Positions 1-12,190 of a stretch of 64,000 nucleotides of DNA are shown piece by piece. This DNA is from Ovis canadensis (Eukaryota; Chordata; Mammalia; Artiodactyla; Bovidae): NCBI RefSeq assembly GCF_042477335.2, contig NC_091727.1, positions 120,807,501 through 120,871,500 on the forward strand, given 5' to 3'. The position numbers were made by a program, and so were the translations under genes. The notes under the pieces are model-generated. The model did no database searches and was not told the origin of the DNA. It saw nothing but the letters and a program-made list of their open reading frames with translations. Position 1 is the stretch's first letter. Each line of letters begins with the position of its first letter.

Positions 1-159
1 TGTCTTCTTGAATTTCACAAGATATTTTGTATACATGCACATAATAGTATGTTGATTGTGAATATCAACAATTCTTTAAACAAATTTTGGCACTATTAAA
101 TGAATAAGTTAATAGAGTTCTAGCCTTTATCAATAGTATAATGCAAATGAACCCACAGA

Positions 160-395
160 GATCAGCACAGGGGCAAAAGCATGAACTCTGAAGTGATACA
201 AATTTGAATTAGACTCTGATACAGGTCCTCCTGTTCACCAGCTATGTAATATTGTGCAAATCATTTTTATTAGAGCTTCAGGCTCCTTATCCTTTAAAGA
301 GGCATAATAATATATACATTCAAGGGTTATTCTGAGGCTGAAATGAGATGTGTTGAAAGCTTCTAGGACAAGACAGCATACAGCTAAGCATATTT
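160..395 (+). repeat. MIR SINE (sense)
   Basis: Old, diverged copy. It follows the MIR order: AGCATGAACTCTGAAG, a CACCAGCTATGTAATATTGTGCAAATCA core, then CTCCTTATCCTTTAAAGAGG and an ATTCTGAGGCTGAAATGAGAT end. Confidence 0.55.
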
Positions 396-548
396 TTCAT
401 TTACTGGCTGCTTTCCATATGTTCAGCACTCTTCTAAGCTCTTTTTACAATCAATTCCTATTATTCTCAATAACTTTAAGATGTCTTTATTGTTATTTAC
501 TGTTATTCCTACTTTACAGATAAAAGTTAAGGTTTAGAAATGTTAAAA
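395..548 (-). repeat. MIR-like SINE fragment (antisense)
   Basis: ATGTTCAGCACTCTTCTAAG followed by TACTTTACAGATAAAAGTTAAGG resembles the antisense 3' half of MIR (GCCAGGCACTGTTCTAAG ... TTTTACAGATGAGG). Confidence 0.45.
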
Positions 549-654
549 AAAAAAAAGCATTTCTAAGTGAGCATTTGCACATAGACTGCCTAACTTTGAA
601 ACCCAAGCTGTTAATTACTATGCCTTTGGTTTGAACAAATATCTAGAGTATCTA

Positions 655-921
655 GAGCTGGGATCCATACACTACAGCCCACAGGCAGAAGACTGAATGT
701 AGCCCACTCTCTGTTTTTGTATAGCCCATGAGCTAATAATTTTTTTAACATTTTTAAGAAGTTGAAAGACAATCAAAAGAATACTATTTTGTAATAAGTA
801 AAAAATTACAATTTCAGTGTCCATAAATAAAGTATTATTGCAATAAAGCCACTCACACACATTCACATATTGTCTATGGCTATTTTCATGCTTTAGAATT
901 TGTAGTTGCTCAAACCACCAC
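655..921. mobile_element. hAT-Charlie (MER1-like) DNA transposon remnant
   Basis: It contains TACAGCCCACAGGC, CTGTTTTTGTA, an AATAAAGCCAC block and ACATATTGTCTATGGCTATTTTCATG. These are hallmark pieces of the MER1 group (CAATACGT... CCATAGACAATA on the other strand). A BovB copy truncates it on the right. The family name is from memory. Confidence 0.5.
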
Positions 922-2405
922 ATGATTGCACTCATCTCACACGCTAGCCAAGTAATGCTAAAAATTCTCCAAGCCAGGTACATGAACCGTGAACTTCCAC
1001 ATGTTCAAGCTGGCTTTAGAAAAGGCAGAGGAGCCAGAGATCAAATTGCCAACATCCTCTGGATGATCAAAAAAGCAAGAGAGTTCCAGAAAAACATCTA
1101 CTGCTTTATTAACTATGCCAAAGCCTTCGACTGTGTAGTAGTAGTGAGTAGTGAAGTCGCTCAGTCTTGTCTGACTCTTTGCGACCCCGTGGACCGTAGT
1201 CTACCAGACTCCTCTGTCCATGGGATTTTCCAGGCAATAGTCCTGGAGTGGGTTGCCATCTCCTTCTCCAGGGGATCTTCCCAACCCAGGGCTCGAATCT
1301 GGGTCTCCCGCATTGTAGACAGACGCTTTACCATCTGAACTGTGTGGATCAAAACAAAATGTGGAAAATTCTTAAAGAGATGGAAATACCAGACAACCTT
1401 ACCTGCCTCCTGAGAAATCTGTATTCAGGACAAGAAGCAACCATTAGAACTGGACATGAACCACAGACTGGTTCCAAATTGGGAAAGGAGTATGTCAAGG
1501 GTGTATATTGTCACCCTGTTTATTTAACTTATATGCAGAGTACATCATGAGAAACGCTGGGCTGGAAGAATCACAAGCTGGAATCAAGATTTACATGAGA
1601 AATATCAATAACCTCAGATATGCAGATGATACCATCCTTATAGCAGAAAGCAAAGAAGAACTAAGGAACCTCTTGATGAAAGTGAAGGAGGAGAGTGAAA
1701 AAGTTGGCTTAAATCTCAACATTCAGAAAACGAAGATCATGGCTGCCAGTCCCATCACTTCATGGCAAATAGACGGAGAAACAGTGGAAACAGTGGCAGA
1801 CTTTATTTTGGGGGGCTCCAAAATCACTGCAGATGGTGACTGCAGCCATGAAATTAAAAGACACTTGCTCCTTGGAAGAAGAGCTATAACCAACCTAGAC
1901 AACATACTAAAAAGCAGAGACATTAGTTTGCCAACAAAGGTCTGTCTAGTCAAAGCTATGTTTTTTCCAGCATGGATGTGAGTGTATGGATGTGAGTGTT
2001 GGCCTATAAAGAAAGCTGATTCCTGAAGAATTGATGCTTTTGAACTGTGATGTTGCAAAAGACTCTTGAGAGTCCCTTGGACTGCAAGGAGATCCAGCCA
2101 GTCTATCCTAAAGGAAATCAGTCCTGAATATTCATTGGAAGGACTGATGCTAAAGCTGAAACTCCAATACTTTGCCCACCTGATGCGAAAAACTGACTCA
2201 TTTGAAAAGACCTTGATGACGGAAAAGATTGAAGGTGGGAGGAGAAGGGGACAAGAGAGAATGAGATGGTTGGGTGGCATCACCAACTCGAACGACATGA
2301 GTTTGAGCAAGCTTCAGGTTTTGGTGATGGACAGGATAGCCTGGCATGCTGCAGTCCATGGGATCACAAATAACTGGACATGACTGAGTGACTGAACATA
2401 ACTGA
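922..2405 (+). mobile_element. BovB LINE, 5'-truncated, with nested SINE
   Basis: It starts inside the reverse transcriptase region ([20 protein letters not shown]) and runs to the 3' tail GACTGAGTGACTGAACATAAC. Frames at 922, 1508 and 2066 carry fragments of one BovB protein broken by frameshifts and stops; YADD survives near 1621. A BOV-tA insertion splits FDCV from DHNK. It is dead as a coding copy. Confidence 0.9.
1137..1338 (-). mobile_element. BOV-tA SINE inserted in BovB
   Basis: The plus strand shows the antisense SINE, from GTCGCTCAGTCTTGTCTGACTC to ACGCTTTACCATCTGA. ACTGTGT flanks it on both sides (1130-1136 and 1339-1345), which is a 7-bp target duplication in the BovB reading FDCVD. 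Confidence 0.88.
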
Positions 2406-2860
2406 ATCTGTGGGTCACTACTGACTATTTCACTTACCATTTTATGGATATACCACATTTGTATATTCATCAGATGATGGATATATTTTACCCCATTTTT
2501 AACTATTATGAATAATGCTACCATGAACATCCAAGAACACATTTTTGCATGAATAGATGTTTTGATTTCTATTAGATTTGTGCCTAAGAGTGGCATTGTT
2601 GGGTCATATGGTAGATAACTCTATGTTTAACACTTTGAAGAATCATCAAATTATTTTCCAAAGAGGCTGCATAATTTTATGCTCTCACTGGCAATATATG
2701 ATTCTTTCAATTTTTCAAAAATACTTGCCAAACCTGTTACACCTGTCTTTTAAAATTCTAGCCATCCTAGTGAGTGTACACTATTTTTTAATTTATGTTA
2801 ATTGGAGGATAATTGCTTTACAACATAGTGATGTTTTTTTTTGCCATAGAAAGGGAGAAG
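2406..2860 (-). mobile_element. Old L1 3' region, antisense (left part)
   Basis: TTTTTAACTATTATGAATAATGCTACC, CATTGTTGGGTCATATGGTAG and the ATCCTAGTGAGTGTACAC run are the antisense 3' region of an L1. The copy appears to resume at about 4465 after the inserted sense L1. Confidence 0.65.
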
Positions 2861-4464
2861 ACTCAAAATCAATAAAATTAAAAATGAAAAAGAAGTTACA
2901 ATGGACAACACAGAAATACAAAGAATCATAAGAGACTATTATGAGCAACTATATAGCAACAAAATAAACAACCTGGAGGAAATGAACAAATTCTTAAAAA
3001 ACTCAGCCATTAAAAAGAATACATTTGAATCAGTTCTAATGAGGTGGATGAAACTGGAGCTGATTATACAGAGTGAAGTAAGCCAGAAAGAAAAACACCA
3101 ATACAGTATACTAACACATATATATTGAATTTAGAAAGATGGTAATGATAACCCTGCATGCGAGACAACAAAAGAGACACAGATGTATAGAACAGTCTTT
3201 TGGACTCTGTGGGAGAGGGAGAGGGTGGGATGATTTGGGAGAATGGCATTGAAACATGTATAATATCATATAAGAAATGAATCATCAGTCTAAGTTTGAT
3301 GCAGGATACAGGATGCTTGGGGCTGGTGCACTGGGATGACCCAGAGAGATGGTATGGGGAGGGAGGTGGGAGGGGGGTTCAGGATTGGGAACACATGTAC
3401 ACCGGTGGCAGATTCATGTTGATGTATGGCAAAACCAATACAGTATTGTAAAGTAAAATAAAGTAAAAAAAATAAATAAATAAAAATAAAAGTCATCTTA
3501 AAAAAATGTATAACCTTCCAAAACTGAACCAGGTAGAAATAGAAAATATGAACAGACCAATCATAAGCATGGAAATCAAAACTCTAATCAAAGCTCTTTC
3601 AACAAAGAAAAGCCCAGGACCAGACGGTTTCACAGGTGAATTCTACCAAAACTTTAGAGATGAGCTAATACCTATCCTACTCAAACTCTTCCAGAAAATT
3701 GTAGAGGAAGCAAAACTCCCAAACTCACTCTAGGAGGGCACCATCACCCTGATACCAAAACCAGGCAAAGATGCCACAAAAAAGAGAAAATCACAGGCTA
3801 ATATCACTGATGAACATAGATCTGAAAATCCTCAACAAAATTCTAACAAACAAAATCCAACAACACATTAAAATGATCATACATCAAGACCGAGTGGGCT
3901 TTATCCCAGGGATGCAAAGATTCTTCAGTATATGCAAATCAATCAATGTGATACACCATATTAACAAATTGAAAGATAAAAAACATATGATCATCTCAAT
4001 AGATGCAGAGAAAACTTTTGACAAAATTCAACACCCATTTATGATAAAAAGGTCTCCAGAAAGTACACATGTAAGGAGTACACCTTAACATAATAAAGGC
4101 CATATCCAACCAATACACAGCAAACTTTATCCTCAATGGTTGAAAGCTGAAAGCATTTCCTCCAAAATCAGAAATAAGATAAGGGTGCCCACTCACACCA
4201 CTGTTATTCAACCTAGTTTTGGAAGTCCTAGCCACAGCAATCAGAGAAGGAAATAAATGAAAGGAATCCAGATTGGAAAAGGAGAAATAAAACTGTCCCT
4301 GTTTGCAGTGACATGATTCTCCACATAAAAACCCTAAAGATGCCACCAGAAAATTTCTAGAGCTCATCAATGAATATGGTAAAGTCACAGGATATAAATT
4401 AACACACAAAATAAATCCATTACATTCCTATACACTAATAATGAAAAATCAGAAAAAGAACTTG
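2861..4464 (+). mobile_element. L1 ORF2 fragment (sense), interrupted
   Basis: L1 ORF2 text in several frames: the segment near 2901 reads [18 protein letters not shown], and after an insertion the segment near 3506 reads [19 protein letters not shown], then [20 protein letters not shown]. Frameshifts break it. An L1_BT 3' end splits it at 2998-3494. Confidence 0.85.
2998..3494 (+). mobile_element. L1_BT-type 3' end nested in L1
   Basis: It runs from ACTCAGCCATTAAAAAGAATAC through GATGAAACTGGAGCTG and the guanine-rich 3'UTR (GGGAGGGAGGTGGGAGGGGGG) to an A-rich tail at 3460-3490. TCTTAAAAAA occurs just before and just after it, which is consistent with a target duplication. Confidence 0.8.
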
Positions 4465-4930
4465 TGTAAACTATTATTTTATGGTTTCAACTTGTATTTT
4501 CCTGATAGTTAATGATTTGAGCTTGTTTTCATGTGTTTATTGGACATCCATATATCTTTTTTGTAGAAATACCTATTCAAATCCTTTGCCCATTTTAAAA
4601 TTAGATTATGTATCATTTCATTAGTGAGTTATTTTTTTAAAACTTCTGGATGCAAACCACTGACTAGATATCAAGTTTATCCCATTCAGTTTTTTGATAG
4701 TGTGTTTTAAAACACCAATACTTTTAATTTTGATAAAGTATAATTTATTTATTTTGTCTTTTATCACCATGCCTTTGGAACCATTTCTAAGAAAACATTA
4801 TCAGAGTTCACGCAAATTAACTCCTAAATTTTAATCTAAGAGGGTTAATAATGTTTTACACAACTGTCTTAGATTAGGGTCTTACATTAAAATAAGGTCT
4901 ATGATCCATTAATTTTTCTGTTTGAATTGT
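4465..4930 (-). mobile_element. Old L1, antisense (right part)
   Basis: GTTTATTGGACATCCATATATCTTTTTTG, ATCCTTTGCCCATTTTAAAATT and TGCCTTTGGAACCATTTCTAAG resemble antisense L1 3' sequence. It probably continues the copy at 2406-2860. Confidence 0.55.
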
Positions 4931-4983
4931 AGTAAAATATGCATGGCATAAAGTTAACATTAAAAATTAAGTGTAATTGGCAA

Positions 4984-5068
4984 ATTCCAGGATATAGTGG
5001 AGAACAGAGGAGCCTGGCATGCTACAGTCCATGGGATTGCAGAAAGTTGGACAGGACCTTACCGACTA
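4984..5068 (+). mobile_element. BOV SINE 3' fragment
   Basis: GGAGCCTGGCATGCTACAGT followed by CCATGGGATTGCAGAAAGTTGGACA is the common 3' part of BOV-tA and BovB tails. It is short, so the family is uncertain. Confidence 0.5.
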
Positions 5069-5369
5069 AAAAATAACAATTTAGCAGCACTGATTATATT
5101 TTCATTGTTGTGTAGCTATCATCACTACCAGAACATTTTCATCATCCTAAACTGAAACTCTGTGCCAATTAAACATTAATTTCCTATTATCCCTGGCTCC
5201 AAATCCCTGCTAACCACTACTCTACTTTCTGTCTTTATGAATTCTGTTATTTTAAATACTTCATATAAGTGGAATCATGCAACGTTTGTGTTTTTGTGAG
5301 CCGACTTGGCATAACTCAAATTTTATCCATGTTGTAGCAAGTATCAGAATTTAATTCTTCTTTAAGGCT

Positions 5370-5372
<3 letters not shown>

Positions 5373-5405
<33 letters not shown>
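5373..5405. repeat. (TG)n microsatellite
   Basis: About 16 uninterrupted TG units. Confidence 0.95.
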
Positions 5406-5407
<2 letters not shown>

Positions 5408-5408
5408 A

Positions 5409-5530
5409 TATTCATAGTAATATTGGCCTGTATTTCTCTTGTCTTGTGGTATTCCTATCTGGATTTGGTATCAGGGTAATGCTGGCCTTGTAAAATGAGT
5501 TTGGGAGTGTTTGCTCCTCCTTGCTGGAGA
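5409..5530 (-). mobile_element. L1 ORF2 fragment (antisense)
   Basis: The minus strand reads [19 protein letters not shown], matching L1 ORF2 around SFYEASITLIPKPDKD. It is truncated on both sides. Confidence 0.7.
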
Positions 5531-5639
5531 CCTTGAATTCCATGGTGCTGGAATGGGTTATGAAAGCCTCTGATAGGGTAGTTAGTTTGGCAATGGTCCC
5601 TGCTGGATTCTCTCTTAATCCTGTGTCTCTGGCATTGAT

Positions 5640-6110
5640 TGGGAACCTGAGGCTACAAGAGACACCCATGGCAGTGGAATCTAGCCACTATTGGAATATG
5701 CTGGGGCGCGACTGAAATCTGTTGCTACATGAGCTACCTGATGCCATAGGAGCCAACTGATGCTGGGGTAAACTGAGAGCGTGTATTCATGATAGTTTGT
5801 TAGGAATTTGGTTCCAAGAGAGTCAGCAGGCACCTTGGTGGGTTGGGATCCTGGGACACTGGAGATGCCTAAGTCTGTGGAAGCCAGCAGGTGCCAGAGT
5901 GCATTGAGGGCTTTGGTTTATGGAAGCATGTGGAAGTGTGGAGACAAGGAAGCTTCCTGGAGAGAAGGAATCACTTGTGGCCACCAGTCACCTGGAACCA
6001 CTGGAACTGGCCAGTTTCCTGGTAGAAAACTGAGTTCAAAAGGGCCTTCTAATAATCTGGAGCCAAAAAAGCTGCCTGAAGCAATGGATGCTGCCTGGGA
6101 CTGCTGGACA
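5640..6110. repeat. Unidentified repeat-like block (left)
   Basis: GC-richer than its surroundings, with GGAGATGCC and GCCAGCAGGTGCCA motifs. Similar motifs appear at 8320-8480, on the other side of the BovB. It may be one older repeat split by the BovB. I could not name it. Confidence 0.35.
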
Positions 6111-8312
6111 CAGTTCAGTTCAGTCCAGTCGATCAGTCGTGTCCAACTCTTTGAGACTCCATGGACTGCAGCACGCCAGGCCTTCCTGTCCACCACAGGT
6201 TGAGTTTAATCAACCTCATGTCCATTGAGTCAGTGATGTGATCCAACCATCTCATCCTTTGTCGTCCCTTTCTCCTCCCGCCTTCAATCTTTCCCACCAT
6301 CAGGGTCTTTTCAAATGACCATCATCAGCTCTTCACATCGGGTGGCCAAAGTATTAGAGTTTCAACTTCAAAATCAGTCCACCCAAAGAATATTCAGGAC
6401 TGATTTCCTTTAGGAAGGACTGGTTGGATCTCCTTGCAGTCCAAGGGATTCTCAACAGTCTTTTCCAACATCACAGTTCAAGAGCATCAATTCTTCAGGG
6501 CTCAGCTTTCTTTATAATCCAACTTTCACATCCATACATGACTGCTGGAGAAACCATAGCTTTGACTACATGGACCTTTGTTGGCAAAGTAATGTCTCTG
6601 CTTTTTAATATGCTGTCTAGGTTGATCATAACTTTTCTTCCAAGAAGCAAGCATCTTTTAATTTCATGGCTACAGTCACCACCTGAACTGATTTTGGACC
6701 CCCCCAAAAATACAGGCTGCCACTGTTTCCACGGTTTCCCCATCTATTTGCCATGAAGTGATGGGACCAGATTCCATGATCTTAGTTTTCTGAATGTTGA
6801 GCTTTAAGCCAACTTTTTCACTCTCCTCTTTCACTTTCATCAAGAGGCGCTTTAGTTCTCTTCACTTTCTGCCATAAGCGTGGTGTCATCTGCATATCTG
6901 AGATTATTGATATTTCTCCTAGCAATCTTGATTCCAGCTTGTGCTTCTTGAGCCCAGCGTTTCTCATGATGTATTCTGCATATAAGATAAATAAGCAGCG
7001 TGACAATATACAGGCTTGACATACTCCTTTTCCTGTTTGGAACCAGTCTGTTGTTCCATGTCCAGTTCTAACTGTTTCTTCTTGACCTGCATATAGATTT
7101 CTCAGGAGGCAGGTCAGGGGGTCTGGTATTCACATCTCTTGATGAACTTTCCATAGTTTATTGTGATCCAAACAGTCAAAGGGTTTGGCATAGTCAATAA
7201 AGCAGAAATAGATGCTATTCTGGAACTCTCTTGCTTTTTCGATGATCCAGCACATGTTAGCAATTTGATCTCTGGTTCCTCTGTCTTTTCTAAAACAAGC
7301 TTGAACATCTGGAAGTTCACAGTTCACGTATTGTTGAAGCTTGGCTTTGAGAATTTTTAACATTATTTTACTGGCATGTGAGATGAGTGCAATTATGCGG
7401 TAGTTTGAGCATTCTTTGGCATTGCCTTTCTTTGGAATTGGAATGAAAACTGACCTTTTCCAGTCACTGCTGAGTTTTCCAACTTTTCTGGCATATTGAG
7501 TAGCACTTTCACAGCATCATCTTTTAGGATTTGAAATAGCTTTACTGGGATTCTATCACCTCCACTAGCTTTGTTTGTAGTGATACTTCTTAAGGCCCAC
7601 TTGACTTCACATTCTAGGATGTCTGGCTCTAGATCAGTGATCACACCATCGTGATTGAGTCGAGATCTTTTATGCACAGTTCTTCTGTGTATTTTTGCCA
7701 CCTCTTCTTAATATCTTCTGCTTCTGTTAGGTCCATACCATTTCTATCCTTTATCGAGCCCATGTTTGCATAAAAATGTTCCCTTGGTATCTAAATTTCT
7801 TGAAGAGATCTCTAGTCTTTCCCATTCTGTTGTTTTTCTCTATTTCTTTGCATTGATCACTGAGGAAAGCTTTCTTATCTCTTCTTGCTATTCTTTGGAA
7901 CTCTGCATTCAAATGGGTATATCTTTCCTTTTCTCCTTTGCTTTTGGCTTCTCTTCTTTTCACAGCTATTTGTAAGGCCTCCTCAGAGAGCCATTTTGTT
8001 TTCTTGCCTTTCTTTTTTGGAAGATGGTCTTGCTTCCTGTCTCCCGTACAATGTCATGAACCTCCATCCATATTTCATCAGGCTCTCTATCAGTTCTAGT
8101 CCATTAAATCTATTTCTTACTTCTACTGTATAATCGTTAGGGATTTGATTTAGATCATACATGAATGGTCTAGTAGTTTTCCCTACTTTCTTCAATTTAA
8201 GTCTTAATTTGGCAATAAGGAGTTCATGATCTGAGCCACAGTTAGCTCCCGGTCTTTTTTTTTTTTTTTTTTGCTGACTGTATAAGCTTCTCCATCTTTG
8301 TCTGCAATAGGC
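6111..8312 (-). mobile_element. BovB LINE, 5'-truncated
   Basis: The 3' tail (CAGTTCAGTTCAG on the plus strand) is at the left edge. Minus frames give broken BovB protein, for example HRRTVHKRSRLNHDGVI, MCWIIEKAREFQNSI and RYTHLNAEFQRIARRDKKAF. The 5' break at about 8310 lies just after the endonuclease domain. A run of 19 T (8254-8272) replaces the usual AAAAAC stretch of the sense strand. Many stops make it non-functional. Confidence 0.92.
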
Positions 8313-8820
8313 ACCAGAGTGAGAGGGAAGTCTGCATTCATGGTACTCTGATGAGATCCTGGTGCCAAGGATGGCTTTGGGGGTTGCTGGAGATGCCTGT
8401 GGCCACTGGAGTCAACAGGTACCAAGATGAATGTGGGCCTGAGTTTGCAGGAGCCTATAGCAAGCTACCTAGAGCTGTGAGAATTGGCTTGGTATTGGAG
8501 TGGGTCCTCTCTGGAGTTTGTGCTAAATTTGGGCACTCATTTTACTCTCCTCCCATGTGGAAGGTGTCTCTTTTCACACTGGGCTGCCTTAGCTTAGGAA
8601 CCATGTAATGAGGTAGTATAAATCTATCTTTTTTACCCTTATCAATGTGTTCTTTCTTATTTCTGTGGTTCACCTATGTGCTGTGATTCCCTCACCGAGA
8701 ATATTTGCTTTGTGAATGTATTTTCATGCATGGTTAATTATTCAAATTGATGTTGGTGAGGAGGAGGGAAAGGGGTAAGTAGCAGATATTCCTATGCCAC
8801 CATTTTGCTTACATCATTTT
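8313..8820. repeat. Unidentified repeat-like block (right)
   Basis: It shows GGAGATGCCTGTGGCCACTGG and CAACAGGTACCAAG units, then GCCACCATTTTGCTTACATCA, a form common at the ends of old mammalian repeats. Possibly the continuation of 5640-6110. Not identified. Confidence 0.35.
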
Positions 8821-9189
8821 CTCACAGTCTTCTGATTATGTGTTTTCAGGCCTGTTCTTCAATAAGACTAGTTATTCTCCAAGGGCCAGAACCTGTATGT
8901 ATTCTGGCAAGGTCTAGTTAATTATGATCCAGATAGGATTATTTAACCACTCAGATAGATACTGAATATAGCTTGTGGAATCAGGGTGTTTCTATGAGAA
9001 TCTCCATGACCTTAGATGATATGTGAATTTGGAAATTTCAGTTGCCTTTGTAGAGGGAAGACCATCAAATACTGATTCTTCAGTTCAGTTCAGTTCAGTC
9101 GCTCAGTCATGTCCAACTCTTTGCGACCCCATGAATTGCAGCACGCCAGGCCTCCCTGTCCATCACCAACTCCCGGAGTTCACTCAGAC

Positions 9190-10212
9190 TCACGTCCATT
9201 GAGTCCGTGATGCCACCAGCCATCTCATCCTCTGTCTTCCCCTTCTCTTCCTGCCCCCAATCCCTCCCAGCATCAGAGTCTTTTCCAATGAGTCAACTCT
9301 TCGCATGAGGTGGCCAAAGTACTGGAGCTTCAGCTTTAGCATCATTCTTTCCAAAGAAATCCCAGGGTTGATCTCCTTCAGAATGGACTGGTTGGATCTC
9401 CTTGCAGTCCAAGGGACTCTCAAGAGTCTTCTCCAGCAACACAGTTCAAAAGCATCAATTCTTCGGTGCTCAGCCTTCTTCACAGTCCAACTCTCACATC
9501 CATACATGATCACAGGAAAAACCATAGCCTTGAGTAGACGGACCTTTGTTGGCAAAGTAATGTCTCTGCTTTTGAATATGCTATTTAGGTTGATCATAAC
9601 TGTTCTTCCAAGGAGTAAGCATCTTTTAATTTCATGGCTGCAGTCACCATCTGCAGTGATTTTGGAGCCCCCAAAAATAAAGGCTGACACTGTTTCCACT
9701 GTTTCCCCATCTATTTCCCATGAAGTGATGGGACCGGATGCCATGATCTTCGTTTTCTGAATGTGGAGCTTTAAGCCAACTTTTTCGCTCTCCTCTTTCA
9801 CTTTCATCAAGAGGATTTTTAGTTCCTCTTCACTTTCTGCCATAAGGATGGTGTCATCTGCATGTCTGAGATTATTGATATTTCTCCCGGCAATCTTGAT
9901 TCCAGCTTGTGTTTCTTCCAGTCCAGCATTTCTCATGATGTACTCTGCATATAAGTTAAATAAGCAGGGTGACAATATACAGCCTTGACGGACTCCTTTT
10001 CCTATTTGAAACCAGTCTGTTGTTCCATGTCCAGTTCTAACTGTTGCTTCCTGACCTGCATACAAATTTCTCAAGAGGCAGGTCAGATGGTCTGGTATTC
10101 CCATCTCTTTCAGAATTTTCCACAGTTTATTGTGATCCACACAGTCAAAGGCTTTGGCATAGTCAATAAAGCAGAAATAGATGTTTTCCTGGAACTCTCT
10201 TGCTTTTTCCAT
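9190..10212 (-). pseudogene. BovB reverse transcriptase, C-terminal open frame (340 codons)
   Basis: A long open frame from within the RT domain to near the end of the BovB protein. RT motif A is FIDYAKAFD (residues 15-23) and motif B is GVRQGC. Motif C reads HADD (117-120) instead of YADD, a change at the catalytic loop. The N-terminal part continues in other frames (10286-10975 and 10945-11184), so at least two frameshifts separate them, and the endonuclease part is inverted. It cannot make a full protein. Confidence 0.8.
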
Positions 10213-11283
10213 GATCCAGCGGATGTTGGCAATTTGACCTCTGGTTCCTCTGCCTTTTCTAAAACCAGCTTAAACATCAGGGAGTTCACGGTTCATGTAT
10301 TGCTGGTCTGGCTTGGAGAATTTTGAGCATTACTTTACTAGCATGTGAGATGAGTGCAATTGTGCGGTAGTTTGAGCATTCTGTTTCATTTCCTTTCTTT
10401 GAGATTGGAATGAAAACTGACCTTTTCCAGTCCTGTGGCCACTGCTGAGTTTTCCAAACTTGCTGGCATATTGAGTGCAGCACTTTCACAGCATCATCTT
10501 TCAAGATTTGAAACAGCTCAACTGGAACTCCATCACCTCCAGTAGCTTTGTTGGTAATGATGCTTTCTAAGGCCCACTTGACTTCACATCCCAAGATGTC
10601 TGGCTCTAGATGAGTGATCACATCATCATGATTATCTCGGTCATGAATATCTTTTTTGTATAGTTCTTCCGTGTATTCTTGCCACCTCTTCTTCATATCT
10701 TCTGCTTCTGTTAGGTCCAGATCATTTCTGTCCTTTATCGAGCCCATCTTTGCATGAAATGTTCCCTTGGTATCTCTGATTTTCTTGAAGAGATCTCTAG
10801 TCTTTCCCATTCTGTTCTTTTCCTCTATTTCTTTGCATTGATCGCTGAAGAAGGCTTTCTTATCTCTTCTTGCTATTCTTTGGAACTCTGCATTCAGGTG
10901 CTTATATCTTTGCTTTTCTCCTTTGCGTTTCACCTCTCTTCTTTTCACAGCCATTTGTAAGGCCTCCCCAGACAACCATTCTGCCTTTTTTGCATTTCTT
11001 TTCCATGGGGATGGTCTTGATACCTGTCTCCTGTGCTGTCACGAACCTCATTCCGTATTTCATCAGGCACTCTATCTATCAGATCCAGGCCCTTAAATCT
11101 ATTTCCCACTTCCACTGTAAAATCATAAGGGATTTGACTTAGGTCATATCTGAATGGTCTAGCAGTTTTCCCTACTTTCTTCAATTTAAGTCTGAATTTG
11201 GCAATAAGGAGTTCATGATGTGAGCCACAGTCAGCTCCCAGTCTTGTTTTTGTTGACTGTATAGAGCTTCTCCATTTTTGGCT

Positions 11284-12190
11284 TCAAGTCCGAGGCCAGT
11301 GGTGGCCGGGAGGAGACACCCCACGTCCGAGAATAGGGGTGGCCAGGAGAAGCCACCTCGTGCCTGAGGCCAGGGGTGGTGACTTTGAGGAGCCACCCCG
11401 AGCCTGAGGCCAGGCGTGGCAGCTGGGAGGAGCCACCCACGCCCGAGGCCAGGGCTGGCGGCCAGAGGAGCAACCTGAGGAGTGGTGGCTATGCAGCACA
11501 GGAGGGCCTAGAGGAGCTATCCCACGTTGAAGGTCAGGAACGGTGGCGGTAAGGAGGTACCCCTCATCCAAGGTAAGGAGCAGCGGCTGTGCTTTGCTGG
11601 AGCAGCCGTGAAGAGATACCCCACACCAAGGTAAGAGAAACCCAAGTAAGATGGTAAGTGTTGCAAAAGGACATCAGAGGGCAGACACACTGAAACCATA
11701 CTCACAGAAATCTAGTCAATCTAATCACACTAGGACCACAGCCTTGTCTAACTCAATGAAACCAAGCCATGCCTATGGGGCAACCCAAGACGGGCGGGTC
11801 ATGGTGGAGAGGCCTGACAGAATGTGGTCCACTGGAGAAGGGAAAGGCAAGCCACTTCAGTATTCTTGCCTTGAGAACCCCATGAACAGTATGAAAAGGC
11901 AAAATGATAGGATACTGAAAGAGGAACTCCCCAGGTCATTAGGTGCCCAATATGCTACTGGAGATCAGTGGAGAAATAACTCCAGAAAGAATGAAGGGAT
12001 GGAGCCAAAGCAAAAACAATACCCAGTTGTGGATATGACTGGTGATAGAAGCAAGATCCAATGCTATAAAGAGCAATATTGCATAGGAACCTGGAATGTC
12101 AGGTCCATGAATCAAGGCAAATTGGAAGTGGTCAAACAAGTGATGGCAAGGGTGAACGTCAACATTCTAGGAATCAGCGAACTAAAATGA
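11284..12190 (+). mobile_element. BovB 5'UTR and endonuclease start (inverted segment)
   Basis: Five imperfect GC-rich units of about 36-41 bp (11287-11480, CCGAGGCCAGGGGTGGC core) are followed by unique 5'UTR and then the N-terminal endonuclease reading up to LGISELK. TGA codons then replace two tryptophans of the usual KWTGM motif. The endonuclease continues at 12197-12718 (MGEFNSDDHYIYYCRQESL ... FIIGDWSAKVG). Confidence 0.85.

Noticed and set aside
9305..10326. Plus-strand ORFs of 75-151 codons mirrored at many places in the window
   Set aside because: They are the antisense shadow of BovB RT and recur in every copy.
11287..11480. Tandem units resembling a CRISPR array
   Set aside because: Units are imperfect and contiguous with no unique spacers, the genome is mammalian and they belong to the BovB 5'UTR.
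11231..11705. Several minus-strand ORFs rich in proline, serine and glycine
   Set aside because: They are translations of the antisense strand of the BovB 5'UTR tandem repeats.
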